The notes under the pieces were generated by a model. The model ran no database searches and had not been told where the DNA came from. It saw only the letters and a list, made by a program, of their open reading frames with translations. Source: Paenibacillus sp. Soil766 (GTDB taxonomy: Bacteria > Bacillota > Bacilli > Paenibacillales > NBRC-103111). Taken from it: a stretch of 64,000 nucleotides of DNA. This document shows, in pieces, positions 8,826 through 16,664 of this stretch. The position numbers and the translations under genes were made by a program. The DNA lies in the NCBI RefSeq assembly GCF_001428105.1, contig NZ_LMSJ01000034.1, positions 68,832 through 132,831 of the forward strand. Reading direction: 5' to 3'. The number at the start of each line of letters is the position of its first letter. Position 1 is the stretch's first letter.

Positions 8826-10259
8826 ATGAAAATACTGTTCGCGGCTTCGGAGGCCGTTCCTTTTATAAAGACAGGTGGATTAGCGGATGTGATTGGCTCC
8901 TTACCAAAGGAACTGACGCGTCAGGGACTTGATGTGCGTGTTGTTCTGCCGAAATACGGTGATATTCCGGCTAAGTTTAGAGATCTGATGACACAAGTGA
9001 CGTCATTTGATGTGCAGTTGGGTTGGCGCAAGCAATATATCGGAATTGATATGTTGGTGCACGAAGGGGTTACCTTTTATTTCGTCGATAATGAGTTTTA
9101 TTACAAACGGACTGGTATTTATGGTTTTGGGGATGAGGCGGAGCGATTTGGTTTCTTCTGTCGTGGCGTCATTGAGGCCCTGCCGTACCTGGATTTCCAG
9201 CCTGATGTGATTCATTGCCACGACTGGCAAGCCGGTATGATACCTGTCTTGTTGAAGGCTCATTATCAGCATTTGCCATTCTTTAGTGAAATCAAGACGA
9301 TGACGACCGTCCATAATTTGAAATACCAAGGCGTATTTGGTCAACAGGTGTTCAAGGATTTGTTCGGTTTGTCGGATGACCACTTCTCAGGAACAGCGCT
9401 AGAGCTTCATGGTGGCGCTAGCTTCCTAAAGGGTGGACTGTTGTATTCGGATCAGATAACTACGGTTAGTCAGACGTACGCTGAAGAGATTCAAACACCG
9501 TATTACGGTGAATTCCTGGACAGCCTGTTGCGTCACCGAAAAGATCAATTAACGGGGATCGTGAACGGGATTGACTACGACGTCTTCGATCCTATGACGG
9601 ATAAGAATCTGGTTGTGAATTATCGTGATTCTTTACCGAAGAAGACGCAGAATAAACTGGCGCTGCAGGAGCGACTAGGACTTCCTGTGAATGGTGATAT
9701 CCCGATGATTGTACTGGTAACTCGACTTGTACAACAGAAGGGTCTAGATCTGATTCAGCACGTACTTCGTGAAATCCTAGCCTTGGACATACAGCTTGTT
9801 GTTCTTGGAACTGGCGAGCCTGTCTATGAGCAAATGTTTCGGAACGCTGCACTCACGCATCCGACCAAGGTATCGGCGCATATTTATTTTGATGAAGCGT
9901 TAGCACACCAGTTCTATGCTGCGTCCGATCTCTTCTTAATGCCGTCACAATTCGAGCCATGTGGCATTGGGCAGCTGATTGCGCTACGCTATCGTTCCGT
10001 GCCGATCGTTCGTGAAACAGGCGGTCTGAAGGATACGGTGCAGCCGTATAATGAGTTTACAGGGGAAGGCACAGGCTTCTCCTTCACGCATTATAACGCA
10101 CACGATATGCTTCACATTATCAGGCGAGCGGTTTTCTTTTATAAGAATGATCGAGACAGTTGGATGAAGATTCAGAACAATATGAAAAAAGGCGACTTTA
10201 GCTGGCGAAAATCTGCTCAGCAATATATCACCCTATACACAGAAATGACTTCTAAATAG
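8826..10259 (+). CDS. glgA: Glycogen synthase (ADP-glucose type)
   Basis: A 477-residue GT5 glycosyltransferase. It has the N-terminal KTGGLADVIGSLPKEL loop that binds ADP-glucose, DVIHCHDWQAG, TVHNLKYQG, and the C-terminal STGL-type region PSQFEPCGIGQLIALRYRSVPIVRETGGLKDTV (given as the family signature). It transfers glucose from ADP-glucose to the non-reducing end of glycogen. A GGAGGAG ribosome binding site precedes the ATG. It is the last gene of glgBCDA and is closed by a rho-independent terminator. Confidence 0.97.
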   Translation: MKILFAASEAVPFIKTGGLADVIGSLPKELTRQGLDVRVVLPKYGDIPAKFRDLMTQVTSFDVQLGWRKQYIGIDMLVHEGVTFYFVDNEFYYKRTGIYGFGDEAERFGFFCRGVIEALPYLDFQPDVIHCHDWQAGMIPVLLKAHYQHLPFFSEIKTMTTVHNLKYQGVFGQQVFKDLFGLSDDHFSGTALELHGGASFLKGGLLYSDQITTVSQTYAEEIQTPYYGEFLDSLLRHRKDQLTGIVNGIDYDVFDPMTDKNLVVNYRDSLPKKTQNKLALQERLGLPVNGDIPMIVLVTRLVQQKGLDLIQHVLREILALDIQLVVLGTGEPVYEQMFRNAALTHPTKVSAHIYFDEALAHQFYAASDLFLMPSQFEPCGIGQLIALRYRSVPIVRETGGLKDTVQPYNEFTGEGTGFSFTHYNAHDMLHIIRRAVFFYKNDRDSWMKIQNNMKKGDFSWRKSAQQYITLYTEMTSK

Positions 10260-10264
10260 CAAGA

Positions 10265-10300
10265 AAGCCTCTTAATTCGAAAGAATTAGGGGCTTTTTTT
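10265..10300 (+). terminator. Rho-independent terminator of glgBCDA
   Basis: AAGCCTCTTAATTC pairs with GAATTAGGGGCTT around a GAAA loop and is followed by seven T residues. Confidence 0.9.
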
Positions 10301-10320
10301 CGTTATTTAAGAAATTCAGG

Positions 10321-10326
10321 TATAAT
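10321..10326 (+). promoter_or_regulatory. Putative -10 box of the cls gene
   Basis: A perfect TATAAT lies 39 bases before the start codon, just after the glg terminator. No good -35 box is seen at 16-18 bases upstream, so the promoter assignment is tentative. Confidence 0.4.
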
Positions 10327-10364
10327 AGATGCAGTTCAATAAAGAGAGTTTGGAGTGGTAACCA

Positions 10365-11825
10365 ATGGGCGTGGATTGGATTTCTCATGTATTGACCGTG
10401 TTGTTCGTCGTAAATATTCTCTTGGCGCTCACTGTGGTGTTCTTAGAGCGGCGTAATGTGGCTGCTACATGGTCTTGGTTAATGGTGCTGCTATTTATTC
10501 CTATTTTAGGCTTTCTTTTGTATGTGATGTTGGGTCAAAACTTGAGCCGCCGAAAGCTGTATAAATGGAATAAACGCATGCTCGAACGCATGCAGACTGT
10601 GATTGGAGAACAGCGGCAGCAGTTGATGGAGGGAACGTTTCCCTATAACGATCCAATGGTTATGGATTATCGTTATTTAATTTATTTGAATGTAGCTACG
10701 AATGATTCATTCTTGTCACAGGATAACGACGTACATATTTTCACAGATGGGGTAGAGAAGTTTGATGATTTGATTAGCCGAATTGAGGCTGCCGAACACC
10801 ATATTCATATGCAATATTATATTGTGAAGAATGATACGTTGGGTCAGCGAATTCTGGAAGTGCTCACACGCAAAGCGAAGCAAGGCGTGACCGTTCGTTT
10901 TTTATATGATGATATCGGCTCACGTACGTTGAAGGATTCGTTTTTCAAGGACTTTCAACAGGCAGGTGGTCAAAAAGCGGCATTCTTTCCATCACGGATT
11001 CCTTTTCTTAATTATCGTGTTAACTATCGAAATCATCGCAAACTCGTGATTATTGACGGGCAGATCGGCTACATTGGCGGATTTAATATTGGCAATGAGT
11101 ACTTGGGCTTAAATCCGAAATTTGGTTATTGGCGGGATACACATCTTCGATTAACGGGCAGTGTCGTGCGAGCGTTGCAATCACGTTTCGTGCTGGATTG
11201 GAATCTCGCATCGGCAGATACATTAGAGGTAGATACAACGTATTTCCCGGAAATTTTGAAGAACGCCGGACAAGGTCAGGTGCCCATGCAAGTTGTCGCA
11301 AGTGGTCCGAATGAGACTTGGCCGCATTTTGTGTTTACGTTTCTTAAGCTGATTCATTTGGCCAAAAGCCGAATTTTGTTGCAAACACCTTATTTTATAC
11401 CTGAAGAAAGTATGTTGAATGCCTTACGAATTGCGGCGCTTTCGGGAATTGATGTAAGGATTATGATACCTGAGAAAGCTGATCATTTATTCGTGCATTG
11501 GGCTTCATTGTATTACGTGGGTGAGCTGCTGCGTGCAGGCGTGAAATGTTATTTGTATGATTACGGCTTTCTTCATGCCAAAACAATTATCGTAGACGGC
11601 AAAGTAGCCTCAGTCGGTACTGCGAATTTCGATATTCGCAGCTTAAGGCTTAATTTCGAGACGAATGCACTGATGTATCATGAGGAGACAGCAAGGAAGC
11701 TGGAAAACACTTTTTGGAAAGACATGGAGGGGTGTATGGAGTTGACGTTGGAGGAATATGAGAAACGGTCGCTGCGTATTCGATTCCTGGAGTCGATTTC
11801 AAAGTTAATCTCACCGATTTTATAA
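10365..11825 (+). CDS. cls: Cardiolipin synthase
   Basis: A 486-residue membrane enzyme of the phospholipase D superfamily that condenses two phosphatidylglycerol molecules into cardiolipin and glycerol. Two N-terminal membrane segments (VLTVLFVVNILLALTVVFL and WLMVLLFIPILGFLLYVMLG) precede two HKD motifs, NHRKLVIID (His at about 224) and LHAKTIIVDG (His at about 404). Length matches the bacterial ClsA family. It is a single-gene unit: its own promoter-like TATAAT lies after the glg terminator, and a strong terminator follows. Confidence 0.95.
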   Translation: MGVDWISHVLTVLFVVNILLALTVVFLERRNVAATWSWLMVLLFIPILGFLLYVMLGQNLSRRKLYKWNKRMLERMQTVIGEQRQQLMEGTFPYNDPMVMDYRYLIYLNVATNDSFLSQDNDVHIFTDGVEKFDDLISRIEAAEHHIHMQYYIVKNDTLGQRILEVLTRKAKQGVTVRFLYDDIGSRTLKDSFFKDFQQAGGQKAAFFPSRIPFLNYRVNYRNHRKLVIIDGQIGYIGGFNIGNEYLGLNPKFGYWRDTHLRLTGSVVRALQSRFVLDWNLASADTLEVDTTYFPEILKNAGQGQVPMQVVASGPNETWPHFVFTFLKLIHLAKSRILLQTPYFIPEESMLNALRIAALSGIDVRIMIPEKADHLFVHWASLYYVGELLRAGVKCYLYDYGFLHAKTIIVDGKVASVGTANFDIRSLRLNFETNALMYHEETARKLENTFWKDMEGCMELTLEEYEKRSLRIRFLESISKLISPIL

Positions 11826-11833
11826 GCATACAG

Positions 11834-11865
11834 AAAGGCCCATGCCATAAGCATGGGCCTTTTTT
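11834..11865. terminator. Bidirectional terminator between cls and the DUF4832 gene
   Basis: AAGGCCCATGC and GCATGGGCCTT form a perfect 11-bp stem with a short loop, flanked by A and T runs on either side. It can serve both convergent genes. Confidence 0.9.
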
Positions 11866-11895
11866 ACATGTGCGCAGCTTCGTTTACCGAAGCTA

Positions 11896-13296
11896 TTAAT
11901 TCAATACTTTAACCGTTCCGAGTGTATAGCGACCATCGTTTCGTCTTCCATCATTGGCAAATTCCACTTCGGGTTTACCCGTCTGCGGATTAAGTATAGC
12001 AGCATTGAGGGTGTAGTTACCTGACGGAAGGTTTGCCGGGATCGGCAACGTGTCAGATACCATGCTAGAGCCAGGAAGCCACTCACGTATATCCAACTTG
12101 GTTCGATTGCTTGAAACAATTTCACCTTTAGCATTGGTCAGTGATAGCTCTAATGGCCAACTAAAGTAAAAGGGAGCTACACCTCTATTGATAATGCTAA
12201 GTTTAACAAGTAGTGATTTACCAGCACGGATTTCCTTTTCGTGGGACTCCTTGGCGATTACAAACCGATATCCGATTGTCTTGAGAAATCGGTCAATATT
12301 CGGTTGAAGTCGACCGCCGAAAGGCTCAAGCGTAGGGGCACTCGGACCAAGCCAGCTTACATGTGTCAGCTTCGCTTGTAATAAGGTTTCCTCAATATGA
12401 GCGTCATTAAGATAATTGCCATCTGGCGTAAACTCGCCACCGCTGGGAGCTGATTTCCAAAAATCAGGCATTGCAGGCTGGTCATTCTGAGTTAACCAAG
12501 ATGTGTAGCCATTCGTAACCCATTTAAGGAAGCCGTCTATCGTTGACTTACGCGAGCCGAAAGCGTCATTAAATAACCCCAGATTATGGTTCAGTGCAAT
12601 GTCATGCGGTCTGCGCATCATCACTCGTTTGTGATCGAAGTACGTTAAATAATGTTGAACATAGAGATCAGTCACTGCTTCTTGAGGAAATGTGATTGGA
12701 TTCTTCCCTTCATTCATGGTATGCCACTCACCCCAGTGACCTATGCTGCCTAATTCGATAAAAGCGATGAAAGGATCGTCATTATAACGATTCCCTAACG
12801 CTTTGATCAGTCGTTCGTGATTGGCAAGTAGGACTGGGTTCGTATAGTCAGGGCTGAAGCCTTTCCCATAATCAAGATCATACCAATCGCCTTTTTCACC
12901 GATTTCTTTAAATAACCAGTCTGGAATATCTTTGTGATTCGTATCTCTCGGATAATCGAGTATGACTCTGAAAATGAGAGAGACACCCTTTGCTTTCCAC
13001 AAAGCAAATTGGAATTTTTTTTCGATTGCATCGAAGTCATACTTGCCCTTTTCTGGCTCGATGTCAGCCCAAGTCATATTGGCATAGGCTAGTCGAAAGG
13101 GTTGCTTCGCTTCGTTGTATTTGGCATCTATGACAAATCCCATAAAAGGATTGTTCAGAACGTGATCTGTTTCTAAGGGATAGTAAGAGATTCGGTTAAT
13201 AGCTTCTGTTGCGTGAAGCTGTCTATAACCTAATAAGCTTATTATTCCTATAAGAAGAGCCAATGTAATAAGGAAGAGACGTCGTGGCGTATTCAT
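11896..13296 (-). CDS. Secreted DUF4832 glycoside-hydrolase-like protein
   Basis: About 466 residues with an N-terminal membrane anchor or signal peptide (RRLFLITLALLIGIISLLGY). The segment NPFMGFVIDAKY, WADIEPEKGKYDF and the later GHWGEWH motif are typical of DUF4874/DUF4832 proteins, which have a TIM-barrel glycosidase-like N-terminal part. The last 110 residues form a beta-sandwich (LLVKLSIINRGVAPFYFSW). The ATG at 13296 has GGGGAGG upstream; the longer frame from 13353 does not. It is transcribed divergently from the pel operon with only 253 bases between starts, which suggests, but does not prove, that it acts on the Pel polysaccharide. No biochemical activity can be assigned from sequence. 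Confidence 0.75.
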   Translation of the reverse strand: MNTPRRLFLITLALLIGIISLLGYRQLHATEAINRISYYPLETDHVLNNPFMGFVIDAKYNEAKQPFRLAYANMTWADIEPEKGKYDFDAIEKKFQFALWKAKGVSLIFRVILDYPRDTNHKDIPDWLFKEIGEKGDWYDLDYGKGFSPDYTNPVLLANHERLIKALGNRYNDDPFIAFIELGSIGHWGEWHTMNEGKNPITFPQEAVTDLYVQHYLTYFDHKRVMMRRPHDIALNHNLGLFNDAFGSRKSTIDGFLKWVTNGYTSWLTQNDQPAMPDFWKSAPSGGEFTPDGNYLNDAHIEETLLQAKLTHVSWLGPSAPTLEPFGGRLQPNIDRFLKTIGYRFVIAKESHEKEIRAGKSLLVKLSIINRGVAPFYFSWPLELSLTNAKGEIVSSNRTKLDIREWLPGSSMVSDTLPIPANLPSGNYTLNAAILNPQTGKPEVEFANDGRRNDGRYTLGTVKVLN

Positions 13297-13394
13297 TATA
13301 GTTTCCTCCCCGCAGGATTCGTCTTTAAAATCGTAACAGACAAGGGATTGCATTACAATATGGAGTTTGTAAGAATTTGTAGAAAATCACTAAC

Positions 13395-13418
13395 TTAATA
13401 GTTCTAAAGAACTATTAA
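13395..13418. promoter_or_regulatory. Long palindrome in the pel/DUF4832 divergent region
   Basis: TTAATAGTTCT and AGAACTATTAA are perfect 11-base arms around two central bases. It lies about 58 bases upstream of the putative pel -10 box. The very short centre is typical of a dyad operator rather than a terminator. The binding protein is unknown. Confidence 0.6.
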
Positions 13419-13475
13419 ATGCTAAAGTCTTGTAAGATTTTACTATGAAATGGCGAAAAAATGTGCTATAAGTAC

Positions 13476-13481
13476 TATAAT
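13476..13481 (+). promoter_or_regulatory. Putative -10 box of the pel operon
   Basis: TATAAT lies 68 bases upstream of the pelD start. The -35 region is poor, so an activator may be needed or the site may be fortuitous. Confidence 0.4.
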
Positions 13482-13549
13482 GGTAGTTTTAAATCTGTTT
13501 CATGGTGTCGAATGGAAAAATAGACAAATCTATCCTGGAGGAAACCGGT

Positions 13550-15742
13550 ATGAAAGTGTTAATTACAGGAGGATATGGATTCATTGGGTCTTTTGTCGCG
13601 GAACGCTTTTATAAAGAAGGCTATGAAATATACATCATTGATAATTTATCAACTGGTAATAAGCAGAATATAGATTTTAATCATAAGAGTTATGTATTAG
13701 CTGTAGAGGATCGGAAGTGTGAGGAGATCTTTCGCAGCAACCGGTTCGATACTGTCGTTCATCTAGCGGCGCAAGTGAATGTAAAGATCTCAGTTGAAGA
13801 CCCCATATTAGATTCGAAATCAAATATTCTCGGACTTTCCAATATGTTAACTTTATCCCAAAAATACAACGTAAATAAGTTTATTTTTGCATCCTCGGCT
13901 GCTGTTTATGGAAACAATGATGAAATTCCCCTGCCTGAATCCGCTGATTGTGATCCAATTTCTCCTTATGGTATTAATAAATGGCTCGGTGAGACCTATT
14001 GCAAGAAATGGAAGGAACTATACGGATTGGATACACTTTGCTTCCGTTTTTCTAACGTTTACGGCCCAAGGCAAGGAAGTGTCGGTGAAGGTGGCGTTAT
14101 TTCCATATTCATGGAAAGAGTGATGAAGGGCAAAGAACTTGTTGTGTATGGCGATGGCGGCCAAAGCAGAGACTTCATTTTTGTAGAAGATGTGGCAGAT
14201 GCGATCTATCGCTCGTCTTATTCCACACTAAGTGGTGTCTATAATCTATCTACAAGTACGGAAAATTCAGTGAATGATTTAATTAGTGCGCTTCGAAGCA
14301 TGCATGGCCCGGTAACCATTGTGAACGCAGAACAACGTCAAAGTGATATTTATCGTTCCAAATTAGACAACAGTCGTATCTCATTTGATTTGGATTGGGT
14401 TCACAAATATACCTTTGAGCAAGGGATTGCCAAGACGTATGACTGGTTCCTACAACAGCATTACTTGCAAGAGCAAAAGAGAGTTAAACAATCGAAACCA
14501 CATCGATTTTCCAAACTAACTCCAATTATACGTACGATGATGCCGTTCGCTGAAAATGTATTTGTTTTTGGAATTACAGCATGGTTTAGTCTACAGCTCA
14601 AAGTCAGTTTATCTGATTTTATCGATATTAGAGTTATTTATATTATTTTGCTCGGCATTCTATATGGTAATCGACAATCCATGCTTGCTGTAGGGATGTC
14701 AACTGCACTATATATGTATGAGCAACTTAACAATGGTAGAGAATTAATCTCCTTATTCTATGATCCTGACTTTTTCTTTCATCTCGCTGTCTATTTGTTT
14801 ATTGGGTTAGTTGTTGGATATGCGGTTGAACGGAAAAACACGACACTTGAATCGAAGAAGCAAGAATTCGAAACGCTATCGGAGAAGCATGAATTCTTAA
14901 CTGAAGTATTTAAGGAGACTCGCCAGGTGAAGGAGGAGCTCCAGCAGCAAATCATGAATAACGGAGACAGTTTTGGAAAGATTTACTCGGTTATCAAAGA
15001 GCTGGAAAGTCTGGAGCCAGAGAAAATTTTTACTTCGACGGTTAGTGTTGTAGAATCCCTCATGAAATCACAAGCGGTGACGATCTACACGGTAAATAAA
15101 TACGGCAGTTACTTGCGTCTATTAGCAAAGTCGAACAGTACGCATTTTGAAGCGGGCAAATCGATAAAGGTGGAAGATTCGCCATATATCCAAACCCTGC
15201 TAGAAGAGAAAAAGCTCTTTGTTAACAAAAGCTTGCAGGGAGGCATTCCGTTACTTGCAGCCCCTGTTATTAATCAAGGCAAAGTGGTTGCTGTTATTTC
15301 TGTTTATTCAATGAAATTCGAAAACTTTACGTTGTATCACCAAAATCTATATAAAATTATGATTGATCTAATCTCTTCGTCTCTTTCAAGAGCACTTTCG
15401 TATGTGGAAGCGACATCTAATCAGAGATATATGGATGGAATGCCAGTTTTGAAACCTGAGGTCTTCGCGGATATACTAGCAAGTAAACAACTTGCCAATG
15501 TGAAGCACGGTGTCGAGTATATGTTGCTTACACCTGTCGATACGTTTGATTTTTCAGATGACATGCCGCAGAAGGTTTCCAAATTTTTACGGGAGACGGA
15601 TTATTTGGGTATGAGTAAAGAAGGTAAGTTAGTCGTGCTACTCTCTAATTCCAGTCAAGAGGAAGCCTCCTTCGTACTAAACCGTTTTGAGCAAAATGGC
15701 ATTTACATGCGCATGGTCGAAGAGGAGTTTAGCTATGCTTGA
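13550..15742 (+). CDS. pelD: UDP-sugar 4-epimerase fused to PelD-type c-di-GMP receptor
   Basis: A 730-residue fusion. Residues 1 to about 305 are an extended SDR epimerase: NAD motif GGYGFIGS, LAAQVNV, a catalytic YxxxK in SPYGINKWLGE, and the FSNVYGPRQ region. It probably makes a UDP-N-acetylgalactosamine-type donor. From about 330 there are several membrane helices, a coiled coil, a GAF domain (about 490-620) and a degenerate GGDEF domain. The latter keeps an RxxD I-site, RETD at 681-684, while the GGDEF position reads KEGKL, so it should bind c-di-GMP without making it, as PelD does. The ATG at 13550 has GGAGG 8 bases upstream. First gene of the pel operon; it overlaps pelE by 8 bases. 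Confidence 0.85.
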   Translation: MKVLITGGYGFIGSFVAERFYKEGYEIYIIDNLSTGNKQNIDFNHKSYVLAVEDRKCEEIFRSNRFDTVVHLAAQVNVKISVEDPILDSKSNILGLSNMLTLSQKYNVNKFIFASSAAVYGNNDEIPLPESADCDPISPYGINKWLGETYCKKWKELYGLDTLCFRFSNVYGPRQGSVGEGGVISIFMERVMKGKELVVYGDGGQSRDFIFVEDVADAIYRSSYSTLSGVYNLSTSTENSVNDLISALRSMHGPVTIVNAEQRQSDIYRSKLDNSRISFDLDWVHKYTFEQGIAKTYDWFLQQHYLQEQKRVKQSKPHRFSKLTPIIRTMMPFAENVFVFGITAWFSLQLKVSLSDFIDIRVIYIILLGILYGNRQSMLAVGMSTALYMYEQLNNGRELISLFYDPDFFFHLAVYLFIGLVVGYAVERKNTTLESKKQEFETLSEKHEFLTEVFKETRQVKEELQQQIMNNGDSFGKIYSVIKELESLEPEKIFTSTVSVVESLMKSQAVTIYTVNKYGSYLRLLAKSNSTHFEAGKSIKVEDSPYIQTLLEEKKLFVNKSLQGGIPLLAAPVINQGKVVAVISVYSMKFENFTLYHQNLYKIMIDLISSSLSRALSYVEATSNQRYMDGMPVLKPEVFADILASKQLANVKHGVEYMLLTPVDTFDFSDDMPQKVSKFLRETDYLGMSKEGKLVVLLSNSSQEEASFVLNRFEQNGIYMRMVEEEFSYA

Positions 15743-16664
15743 GTGGGTGATGCTACTTTACATGGCGCTGTGTACGGTCGTCATCGGATATCGGCATCGA
15801 CGTGACAAGAGAGAAGCTGTGGTACGGATCGTGCTTGTGGTTGGATTTCCTATTGTTGGATTTATGTTGCCAGCTTTTCGCACGGAGCGTTGGCACCAAC
15901 GTAGTGACTCTCGCCATGAAAGAGCGAGAAGCGAATTATTCGAAGATATTCTTGTCGAGAAAGCGACACTGACGAATATTGTAAGTAAATTGGAAACCGA
16001 AAAGGAAATGAACATTGTTCCCTTAGAGGAAGCGCTACTCGTCAATGATTTATCCACGAGACGCCGAGTTATGATCGATTTGTTGAAGCAAGACTCGTTG
16101 GATTACTTGGAAGTTCTGCAGATGGCTGTCAGCAACGAGGACACAGAAACATCGCATTATGCCGTCAGTGCGATCATGGAAGTGAAGCGCAAAATTGTTA
16201 TTAATTTACAAGAGTTGGCTGTGAAATTCGAGGAGAATAAGCGGGATGCACATGTGCTTCTTGCTTACTCTGAACTATTAAAGTCCTATATGCGCAGTGG
16301 ATTTCTTGATGAACGGACCAGAATTAAATATAGCTACACCTATTCGAATGTGTTGAAATTGTTGATCGAGGTTGCTCCAGAATCTGCGGAAGCTTATGCC
16401 GATAAGATTAAAACAGATCTTGATTTGGAGGAGTTTGCAGAAGCAGAAGAAACCGCGCAAATGTATCTAAAGCAATTTCCACTATACGAGGATGCTTATC
16501 TCAGTCTGATTAATGTTTACTATACGATGCGAGCGATCGACAAATTAAAGTTGACATTGATGCAATTAAGACAATCTCCCATCCGTTTATCGAATCAGGC
16601 ATTAACAGTCGTAAGGTTCTGGTCAGAGGAGAAGGTTGATGAAAAAAGTAGGTCTCAAACGTAA
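15735..16664 (+). CDS. pelE: PelE-like membrane/TPR protein
   Basis: 309 residues. Two short membrane helices at the N-terminus (WVMLLYMALCTVVIGY and IVLVVGFPIVGFMLPAF) are followed by a cytoplasmic all-helical region with TPR-like periodicity (for example AEETAQMYLKQFPLYEDAYLSLINVYYTM in family style). PelE is the scaffold that links PelD, PelF and PelG in the Pel synthase complex. The start is the ATG at 15735, which overlaps the end of pelD and has AGAGGAG 8 bases upstream; the longer upstream frame is not used. Identification rests mainly on position and architecture, because PelE is poorly conserved. Confidence 0.75.
   Translation: MLEWVMLLYMALCTVVIGYRHRRDKREAVVRIVLVVGFPIVGFMLPAFRTERWHQRSDSRHERARSELFEDILVEKATLTNIVSKLETEKEMNIVPLEEALLVNDLSTRRRVMIDLLKQDSLDYLEVLQMAVSNEDTETSHYAVSAIMEVKRKIVINLQELAVKFEENKRDAHVLLAYSELLKSYMRSGFLDERTRIKYSYTYSNVLKLLIEVAPESAEAYADKIKTDLDLEEFAEAEETAQMYLKQFPLYEDAYLSLINVYYTMRAIDKLKLTLMQLRQSPIRLSNQALTVVRFWSEEKVDEKSRSQT

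Noticed and set aside
13297-13549. c-di-GMP riboswitch upstream of pel
   Set aside because: No GEMM-type conserved loops are seen; control by c-di-GMP is better explained by the PelD domain.
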